A stretch of DNA of 64,000 nucleotides from Verrucomicrobiaceae bacterium (lineage in GTDB: Bacteria > Verrucomicrobiota > Verrucomicrobiia > Verrucomicrobiales > Verrucomicrobiaceae): positions 248,001-312,000 of the forward strand of contig JAEUHM010000044.1 in assembly GCA_016795485.1 (NCBI GenBank), read 5' to 3'. A program made the translations under genes and the position numbers. Shown in pieces: positions 57,581 through 64,000 of the stretch. The notes beneath the pieces are model-generated. The model was not told the origin of the DNA and ran no database searches. It saw nothing but the letters and a program-made list of their open reading frames with translations. Within the stretch, counting starts at the first letter, position 1. Each line of letters begins with the position of its first letter.

Positions 57581-60109
57581 TCAATTGGTGGCAACTGGCG
57601 GTTCGGTCAGAAGGAAGGTCAACAAGTCTCTCAACTCGGTTGAGGTGAGTATCTTGTCGAGGCCTTCGGGCATGAGAGACAGTTTCATGGGTTCCACTTT
57701 GAGTATCTGAGGCTTTTTGATCTTAGTCGACTGGCCTCCGGGTTGAGAAATGATCAATTCATCTTGGTTTTCACCGGTGCGTGTGCCGGTTACGACTTCG
57801 TTTTTCGTCTTGGTGACGACATAGCCGATAGCATCAGGATTGATGACTGCGTTGGGCTTTACGATGTCTTGCAGAACACTTGCGTAATCTCGGTGAACGA
57901 GATTGTTGAGGTCTGGACCAACAGCGAACCCTTCACCACGCATGACATGACAGGTGAAGCACGCGGCTTTGCCTTTGAACAACGTCGCTCCCCGGTTCCA
58001 ATCACCCCCGACGAGTTCAGGAATCACTCTGTCATTTCGCAGTTCTGTGGCAGGCATAGCGAATGGCAGCATAACTCGCCTTATCCCTGGTGCGCGTTCA
58101 TGAGTCGAATCTCGATCTGTTGTGTAACTGACCTTCAATTTTTGAACAGGTGTCGCGACTGCAATCGAGACTTCCGGCCATTCGCGGTCGGCCACATTCT
58201 CGAACACGAGTCTTGTTTCATGTAAACTCACACGGTTGACCTCTCCTGCCGTAGACTTGGCTTGCAGGGTAGCGTCTGATCGCAGGATGAGAGTGACAGT
58301 CTCGGGTTTTGGTTCGTATCCCAACTCTGAGCCGGGCTGGGTGGCTGGCTGTAGCATGTTAAACAAGTTGAGCCGCATCTTTAGTCTAAGCTCTCCTGGG
58401 GTTCGAACATGAGCGGTAAGTTTATCGTGATCCTTACTCCCGCGAAGTAGTTCTGAAGACTCTTTCAGATCTGGATGTGGTATCCAGCCCGACCAAGCCG
58501 CCCCTTCTTCCCCTCTCCAATTGGCTTCCAGTCCACACAGATCATAAGAGAGGCAGGCCTCGTGTTTGTCGGCTCCCTCACGGAATCTGATGGCATAGTT
58601 CTGTGCCGTGGTGCGAGGTGAGCTACGGACAACTAAGTACCTGCGATCTTCCGTCAGGTTCGCGCTGATGATATTGACCTCACTCACAGAGTCTCGCTGT
58701 TGCATCTGCACCACTTTATAGCCCGGGCGCATCTTCTCGATGTGAGAACCGGCATCAATGAACCTTCCAGACTGAATCTGAAGGTGCCGACCAATATTCG
58801 ACGTGGAATCGAGCGCACGATCAAAAGCGATGGTCGTTTCATCTTTTGCGGACGCCCAAACTGCAATTGGCTGCGGATCGTGCTTGCCCACGTAGCGAAA
58901 CTTAAACAGCCGTCCCTCACCTGAAGGACCATTTCCCCAATCAGGCTTCCCCGTGTGACAACAGACAACTAGATCGCCTGCTGGCGAAATGGCACAGTCA
59001 ACTGCGAGCAGCCCTATGTCCGCAATCAACTGACTACTAGCGACATAACCTGAATCTGTAGACACCAACTTTGTGCGCCAGAGCTTGCCGCGCGCCTCTC
59101 CCGTAACGATCGCATCATTTTCCCAAAACGAAGGGCCGAAGCGTCCCCGGGTGCTCCCCGGCGTATTGAAGCGGAAACCGCAAGTGCTTTGGTGCTGCGG
59201 AGTGAAGTCCCAGACGCTTGGCTCATCGACGACCCTTGGCAAAAAAGTGGGGTGCCGAGGTGGGAAGCCGTAGTGTCGACCAGATTGGATATGAAGGAAC
59301 TCATCAAATGGGTTGCCGTTTGGCACCCATGTCGCGCCTTCTTGCTCAGTGCCGAACAGGTCTCCTGCCTCATTAAACTGGAGGCACATGATGTAACGAA
59401 GTCCGCTGGCGCGTAGCTCGACTTTACCCCTTGCATCTATCCGCAAAAGACAGCCTCGCCTTTTGTCGGTTGAGTATCTGTTACTACCTGCCATCTCACC
59501 ATTTTTGCCTTTCTGATCATGCCAATAGGGATTGTTGTAGCCCGCATTGCCCATCGTGAGATACCAAGCCCCGTCTGGCCCCCATGCTAAGGCCATTGAA
59601 CTATCCACTCGCCGATGATTCAGATAGGGCGCCGCCACAAGGTCAGGATCATCAAATCCCTTGATAACTGTCTCACGTCGATCTGGGACGCCATCGTTAT
59701 CGGTATCGCGAAAGCGCACGACCTCGTCGGTGAGGACCGTGTGGAGATCCCCATCTTTGACGACCATTCCAAGTGGATAGTTGGCACTTTTTTCTGACCA
59801 AAAGGTGCGCACTTCGTCCTCAATGCCGTCACCGTCTGAGTCAGTGAGCAAATGGAAGCGCCCATCATAGCCCCCGGCATAAAGCGCCCCATCGGCTCGA
59901 TATTCAATGTTGTTGAGGCTCGTGAGTGAAATCGGAAGTTCGGTAACAACGAATCCCGGAACAAGCATGGTCGGGAACGCAGATCGGTCGTTAGCAACGG
60001 GTGGTGGTTGTTTATCTGGGACAGGAGGGATTCCCGGCTCGGCAGCACTGAGGCAACCCCAAGCCAACGCAAGGAGCGTGGTGTATCCAGCAGATGTGAA
60101 CGTGAACAT
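57581..60109 (-). CDS. Secreted PVC-type dehydrogenase propeller with C-terminal heme c domain
   Basis: 842 residues with signal peptide MFTFTSAGYTTLLALAWGCLSA. The beta-propeller opens with TMLVPGFVVTELPISLTSLN and has calcium-like DSDGDGIED and DTDNDGVPDRRE segments, DSSMALAWGPDGAWYLTMGN, SGLRYIMCLQFNEAGDLFGT and VCCHTGKPDWG. A beta-rich middle follows, then the heme motif CFTCH near residue 717 (GKAACFTCHVMRGEGFAVGP). The closing part is the usual VITGTRTGENQDELIISQP-like region. Predicted periplasmic electron-transfer dehydrogenase of the glucose/sorbosone class; substrate unknown. It is transcribed alone and diverges from the threonine aldolase gene. Confidence 0.9.
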   Translation of the reverse strand: MFTFTSAGYTTLLALAWGCLSAAEPGIPPVPDKQPPPVANDRSAFPTMLVPGFVVTELPISLTSLNNIEYRADGALYAGGYDGRFHLLTDSDGDGIEDEVRTFWSEKSANYPLGMVVKDGDLHTVLTDEVVRFRDTDNDGVPDRRETVIKGFDDPDLVAAPYLNHRRVDSSMALAWGPDGAWYLTMGNAGYNNPYWHDQKGKNGEMAGSNRYSTDKRRGCLLRIDARGKVELRASGLRYIMCLQFNEAGDLFGTEQEGATWVPNGNPFDEFLHIQSGRHYGFPPRHPTFLPRVVDEPSVWDFTPQHQSTCGFRFNTPGSTRGRFGPSFWENDAIVTGEARGKLWRTKLVSTDSGYVASSQLIADIGLLAVDCAISPAGDLVVCCHTGKPDWGNGPSGEGRLFKFRYVGKHDPQPIAVWASAKDETTIAFDRALDSTSNIGRHLQIQSGRFIDAGSHIEKMRPGYKVVQMQQRDSVSEVNIISANLTEDRRYLVVRSSPRTTAQNYAIRFREGADKHEACLSYDLCGLEANWRGEEGAAWSGWIPHPDLKESSELLRGSKDHDKLTAHVRTPGELRLKMRLNLFNMLQPATQPGSELGYEPKPETVTLILRSDATLQAKSTAGEVNRVSLHETRLVFENVADREWPEVSIAVATPVQKLKVSYTTDRDSTHERAPGIRRVMLPFAMPATELRNDRVIPELVGGDWNRGATLFKGKAACFTCHVMRGEGFAVGPDLNNLVHRDYASVLQDIVKPNAVINPDAIGYVVTKTKNEVVTGTRTGENQDELIISQPGGQSTKIKKPQILKVEPMKLSLMPEGLDKILTSTELRDLLTFLLTEPPVATN

Positions 60110-60212
60110 GGAGAGTTTGAAACGTGAGAGCTCGCATCAATCGTTCCGCGCTTGATGCTAGGTGTGAAAAATCTTGTGCCAGGTGGAAGAACTGACGTTT
60201 AGTGTCTTCTGA

Positions 60213-61244
60213 ATGAGCGAACTCAAATACCACTTTGCATCAGACAACACAGCAGGCGTTTGCCCGGAGGCGTGGGCCGCTCTGGAAGAAGCGAACACCG
60301 ATTTTCTACCTTCCTACGGTGATGATGCCGTTACCAAGAAGGCTTGTGATGCATTCAGGGACTTCTTCGAGACGGACTGCGATGTGTATTTTGTGTTCAA
60401 TGGCACTGCCGCCAACTCCTTGGCCCTAGCGTCCCTATGTCAGAGCTATCACAGCATCATCTGCCATGAAAGAGCGCACGTGGAGACGGATGAGTGTGGC
60501 GCTCCGGAGTTTTTTTCAAATGGCTCCAAACTGCTGATTGCTCGGGGAGCCAATGGAAAGCTGGATCTTGACCAAGTCAGGCACCTGATCACTCACCGGC
60601 ATGACATGCACTATCCGAAGCCCATGGGGCTGACGTTAAGCCAAAGCACGGAGTTAGGGACAGTCTATCAGCCAACCGAGATTCAAGCAGCATGCGCTCT
60701 CGCAAAGGAGTTTGGCCTTCACACTCACATGGACGGAGCACGTTTCGCCAACGCATTGGCCGCCCTTGATTGCAAAGCTGCTGACATCACTTGGCGTGCT
60801 GGTCTTGATGTATTGTGCTTTGGCGGCACAAAGTTGGGAATGGCAGTTACTGAAGCTGTGGTGTTCTTCGATCGCGAGCTTGGCCGTGAGTTTGCATATC
60901 GGTGTAAACAAGCCGGACAGTTATGCTCGAAGATGCGCTTCATTTCCGCTCAGTGGCTCAGGATCCTCACGGATGGTGTGTGGCGGAAGCATGCCGCACA
61001 TGCAAATCGCATGGCTGCCATGCTGGCCGCAGGTTTGGGGGCTATTCCTAATGTGAAAGTGCTCTACAGCGTGGATGCGAACGCCGTTTTTTGCATGTTG
61101 CCGCCAGAAGTTGAGAACCGACTCCAGAAGGCAGGTTGGAAGCACTACAACTTCATCGCTGGTGGTGGCTCACGTTTCATGTGCTCATGGAAAGTGTCGG
61201 AAGGCGATGTGAAAGCACTGATAGCAGATGCAAAAGGCTCCTGA
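60213..61244 (+). CDS. Low-specificity threonine aldolase (PLP-dependent beta-eliminating lyase family)
   Basis: 343 residues. Splits L-threonine (or allo-threonine) into glycine and acetaldehyde, or acts on a related beta-hydroxy amino acid. The PLP lysine is Lys207 in VLCFGGTKLGMAVTEAVVF. HTHMDGARFANALAAL supplies the Asp that contacts the pyridine nitrogen. FASDNTAGVCPEAWAALEEA and FVFNGTAANSLALASLCQSY are typical N-terminal motifs. It is cytosolic and ends 8 nt from the convergent lipoprotein gene. Its substrate range cannot be fixed from sequence. Confidence 0.92.
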   Translation: MSELKYHFASDNTAGVCPEAWAALEEANTDFLPSYGDDAVTKKACDAFRDFFETDCDVYFVFNGTAANSLALASLCQSYHSIICHERAHVETDECGAPEFFSNGSKLLIARGANGKLDLDQVRHLITHRHDMHYPKPMGLTLSQSTELGTVYQPTEIQAACALAKEFGLHTHMDGARFANALAALDCKAADITWRAGLDVLCFGGTKLGMAVTEAVVFFDRELGREFAYRCKQAGQLCSKMRFISAQWLRILTDGVWRKHAAHANRMAAMLAAGLGAIPNVKVLYSVDANAVFCMLPPEVENRLQKAGWKHYNFIAGGGSRFMCSWKVSEGDVKALIADAKGS

Positions 61245-61252
61245 GCCTTGTA

Positions 61253-62026
61253 TCACCAAGGCTTGAGTGTCACAAAGGACGATTCCTTCACCTGATGATT
61301 GCCCATCGTGCGGGTGAACTCCTCAAGTTGCAACCCCCATTCGTTCATGGCGACACGAGCGTGCTCGTAGGGCTGAAAATCTCGTACGCTGTAGAAAGTC
61401 ATTTTGTCCTTCTCGTTATCACTGAACTGAAGATAGGACTCGGACTTGCCATTGACTGAGACGAGGAACTTGCCCTCGATGGCGATGTTGCCTTTGGTGA
61501 AAACACTCAGAAGACCTGAGAGTGGGCCAACCGTGAACTTTGCCGCGAGCTTAACCGCATTTCCTTTCACGCTCGTGGGCGTTAGTTCGGTGATGGCCAG
61601 AGCGAGAGTGACCGAGTTCTTTGTTGGTGCGGTGACCAAGCGAAAACGAGGAGATCGTGTGAATGCCTGAGCGATGCGCGCTCTAAGCTCAGCGGCCATC
61701 TCAGTTTCACGTGTGCGGATGAGACCGTTCCGGACTTCCCACTTCACCAATGGTTTCCGAATGGGACGAAGGTAGCGAAGATCAACCGGAGCGATGTATA
61801 GCTCGGTGGAAGACGCCACTGCATTTTGCACTCGAGGATCTGTGGTGGCCCACACATAGTGGAATGGCAACCGTTGGCGCATTGGCCGCATTGCCCAACG
61901 TTGATCCAGGAATGGCGATACGGCTGCCGGACGTGCCTTAGCCAACCGCTGAACTGTGGTGCTCTGGCATGAGGCAAGAAACAAGATGAGCAACAAGCTC
62001 CATGAAGGCACCTTGTTGCTCATCAT
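61253..62026 (-). CDS. Lipoprotein, DUF3313-like
   Basis: 257 residues. MMSNKVPSWSLLLILFLASCQST is a lipoprotein signal with lipobox LASC. The mature domain pattern (ELYIAPVDLRYLRP, MAAELRARIAQAFTRSPRFR, VTLALAITELTPTSVKG and SVRDFQPYEHARVAMNEWGL) is that of periplasm-facing lipoproteins of the DUF3313/GNA1162-like type, which are presumed to assemble at the outer membrane. The naming is moderate only. It is followed by thrS upstream on the same strand (35-nt gap), but a functional link is doubtful. Confidence 0.78.
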   Translation of the reverse strand: MMSNKVPSWSLLLILFLASCQSTTVQRLAKARPAAVSPFLDQRWAMRPMRQRLPFHYVWATTDPRVQNAVASSTELYIAPVDLRYLRPIRKPLVKWEVRNGLIRTRETEMAAELRARIAQAFTRSPRFRLVTAPTKNSVTLALAITELTPTSVKGNAVKLAAKFTVGPLSGLLSVFTKGNIAIEGKFLVSVNGKSESYLQFSDNEKDKMTFYSVRDFQPYEHARVAMNEWGLQLEEFTRTMGNHQVKESSFVTLKPW

Positions 62027-62061
62027 TGTTCTAGATCAGAGTCACTGGTTAAGCGCTGGCA

Positions 62062-63981
62062 TTACATCCGACGTTCAGCGATCTCGCTCTGCAACTCAGC
62101 GATGAACGCATCCACTAGCTGAACGCCTAGGTCACCACGTCGATTGTGACGAACAGCGACAGAGGCTGCTTCGGCCTCTTTTTGTCCGACGACCAGCATG
62201 TAAGGCACCTTCTCGAGTTGGGCGTTGCGCACTTTCGCACCGATTTTGTCGGAACTGATGTCGAGCGTGGCGCGGATGCCTTTGGCTAACAACTGCTGAT
62301 GCACCTGAGTAGCGAACTCATCTGCTTTCTCGCTGATGGTCATCACACGCGCTTGCTCAGGGCTTAGCCACGTGGGGAACGCACCTGCAAAATGCTCGAT
62401 CAACACACCCGTGAAGCGCTCCATGCTGCCAAACGGTGCCCGGTGGATCATCACTGGACGGTGGCGCTGGTTATCGGCTCCTATGTAAGTAAGATCAAAG
62501 CGGATGGGCAGGTTGTAATCCACCTGAACCGTTCCTAGCTGCCACTCACGGCCAATCACGTCCTTCACGACGAAGTCAATCTTCGGTCCGTAGAATGCTG
62601 CCTCACCTGGCTCTTCCGTGAATGGTACGCCGAGTGTGGCAGCCGCGCTGCGGCAGGCTGCCTCGGCCTTGTCCCAGTTCTCCGGGTTACCGGTGTATTT
62701 GTTGCTGTCCGGATCGCGAAGACCTACACGAACACGGTAGTTGCTCATTCCAAGGGTATTTAGCACGGTCTTCACGAGGCTGAGACAGCCTAGCACCTCG
62801 CCTGCTACCTGATCTTCTGTGCAGAACAGGTGAGCGTCATCTTGCGTAAATCCACGCACGCGGGTCATCCCGTTCAACTCGCCACTTTGCTCCCAACGAT
62901 ACACCGTTCCAAACTCAGCGAGCCGCACCGGCAGGTCGCGGTAGCTACGTGGAGCGCTATCGAAGATCTTGATGTGATGCGGGCAGTTCATGGGCTTCAG
63001 CATGAAGCCGTCCAGGAGTTGATCGTCTGGCAACACTCGATCGGAGGGAATCACTTCTTTTCCTGCACGTTCATTGATACCATCCGCCAAGCGCTTGGAC
63101 ACCGAGTCGATGCGGTGAAGTATCTCTGCACATGAGCAGCCAGCGTCCGCACACTTTTCAAACTCGTCGTTCTCGATGATGGCTCCAAACTGGCTCTCTT
63201 TATAATAAGGGAAGTGCCCGCTGGTTTTGTACAGCGTCAACTTGCCGATGTGCGGGGTGAAAACTTGGCTGTAGCCCTGCTTCGTGAGCTCGGCGCTGAT
63301 GAAGTTTTGCAACTCTTGGCGCACGATAGCACCCTTGGGCGTCCAGAGGATCAAGCCCTGGCCCACATCTTCGTCGATGTGGAAAAGTTGCAGTTCTTTG
63401 CCGAGCTTGCGGTGATCTCGCTTCTTTGCCTCTTCCAGCCCGACGAGGTGCTGTTCAAGTTCTTCCTTAGACTCGAAGGCTGTGCCGTAGAGGCGTTGGA
63501 GTTGGCCCTTGCTCTCGTCCCCCATGTAAAAGGCGCTGGCGATGGACATGAGCTTCACGTTTTTGCATTTGGACGTGTAACCAACGTGAGGACCTGCACA
63601 CAGGTCAATGAAGTCACCATTCTTGAAGAGGCTGATCTCCTCGCCCTCTGGAATCTTGTCGATGAGGTCGAGCTTAAACCTGCTGGGGTTTCCAGGGCGC
63701 TCAGTAAGACCGCCAAGTCGCCCAGTTTCTGCCATGACCTTGGCTTCATCCCGGCTGATCAGCACTTTTTCAAAGCGCTGGTTCTCTTTGGCGACTTTCT
63801 TCATCTCAGCCTCGATCTTTTCAAAATCGTCCGGCGTGATGCGGTGCTTCATGTCGAAGTCGTAGTAGAACCCGTTCTCCACTGGCGGCCCGTAGGCAAA
63901 CTGGGCGTCTGGCCAGATGCGCAGAATGGCGGTCGCCATGACGTGTGCACAGGAGTGGCGCAGGCGCTCAATGTCTGACAT
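62062..63981 (-). CDS. thrS: Threonyl-tRNA synthetase (start may lie beyond the window)
   Basis: Class II synthetase charging tRNA-Thr. From the Met at 63981, 639 residues. The editing-domain HxxxH is HSCAHVM near residue 9, so no TGS domain precedes it in this window. The frame stays open to the edge (LEERAQ before the Met), so the true start may be upstream. Catalytic motifs: MKPMNCPHHIK, RWEQSGELNGMTRVRGFTQDDAHLFC, and GTVQVDYNLPIRFDLTYIGA with HRAPFGSMERF. An insert of about 45 residues with a CADAGCSC cluster interrupts the core between GHFPYYKESQ and LKPMNCPHH. The C-terminal anticodon-binding domain is complete. Confidence 0.95.
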   Translation of the reverse strand: MSDIERLRHSCAHVMATAILRIWPDAQFAYGPPVENGFYYDFDMKHRITPDDFEKIEAEMKKVAKENQRFEKVLISRDEAKVMAETGRLGGLTERPGNPSRFKLDLIDKIPEGEEISLFKNGDFIDLCAGPHVGYTSKCKNVKLMSIASAFYMGDESKGQLQRLYGTAFESKEELEQHLVGLEEAKKRDHRKLGKELQLFHIDEDVGQGLILWTPKGAIVRQELQNFISAELTKQGYSQVFTPHIGKLTLYKTSGHFPYYKESQFGAIIENDEFEKCADAGCSCAEILHRIDSVSKRLADGINERAGKEVIPSDRVLPDDQLLDGFMLKPMNCPHHIKIFDSAPRSYRDLPVRLAEFGTVYRWEQSGELNGMTRVRGFTQDDAHLFCTEDQVAGEVLGCLSLVKTVLNTLGMSNYRVRVGLRDPDSNKYTGNPENWDKAEAACRSAAATLGVPFTEEPGEAAFYGPKIDFVVKDVIGREWQLGTVQVDYNLPIRFDLTYIGADNQRHRPVMIHRAPFGSMERFTGVLIEHFAGAFPTWLSPEQARVMTISEKADEFATQVHQQLLAKGIRATLDISSDKIGAKVRNAQLEKVPYMLVVGQKEAEAASVAVRHNRRGDLGVQLVDAFIAELQSEIAERRM

Positions 63982-64000
63982 TTGGGCGCGTTCTTCGAGG

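Overview
The window looks like a chromosomal segment of a Verrucomicrobiota bacterium, most like the Verrucomicrobiales (Prosthecobacter/Verrucomicrobium type). The signs are many secreted sulfatases, DUF1080 (3-keto-disaccharide hydrolase) and DUF4838 proteins, PVC-type heme-binding dehydrogenases with a C-terminal CxxCH, a PEP-CTERM autotransporter-repeat protein, PQQ-like propellers, Tat-exported Gfo/Idh/MocA oxidoreductases, and a SecA with a long insert and a Cys-rich tail. Assignment rests on gene content and family recognition only; no search was run.

Layout. 1-8.2 kb holds housekeeping genes: the 3' end of a secreted protein, secA, an unknown secreted protein, and a convergent rsuA-type/cysS/hemB operon. 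8.4-17 kb holds secreted propellers, a Dabb protein, a Gfo/Idh/MocA oxidoreductase and a membrane protein. 17-23 kb is a leftward operon: PL14-like protein, small TPR-like membrane protein, comEC, pbpC, then a PQQ-like propeller. 23.8-29.1 kb holds DUF1080, a phosphodiester glycosidase, lpdA, an orphan DNA methyltransferase and an esterase.

29.1-34.2 kb is an accessory island. It has a VapC-like toxin/antitoxin pair, a Fic protein with an inhibitory helix and a winged-helix tail preceded by a palindrome, and a REP-associated tyrosine transposase (RAYT). At least four 150-180 bp REP-bounded elements surround these genes, and a repeat of about 390 bp lies in direct orientation on both sides of Fic+RAYT. 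Two orphan membrane proteins in AT-richer DNA follow.

34.2-40 kb encodes two large tandem DUF4838 proteins with very GC-rich third codon positions. 40-45 kb carries a cyclase and a 1366-residue DUF1080-propeller-HEAT-cytochrome fusion. 45-47.7 kb holds a serine hydrolase, a GH25-like lipoprotein and a phytanoyl-CoA dioxygenase family protein. 47.8-57 kb is a four-sulfatase cluster with a PEP-CTERM surface protein (C8A7 tract just upstream) and an unknown secreted protein. 57.6-64 kb holds a cytochrome-propeller, a threonine aldolase, a lipoprotein and thrS running off the edge.

Functionally, most of the window serves uptake and breakdown of (probably sulfated) polysaccharides at the cell surface. 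The strongest candidates for something new are the Fic-RAYT-REP cassette and the neighbouring membrane-protein pair. No rRNA, tRNA or CRISPR array was seen.
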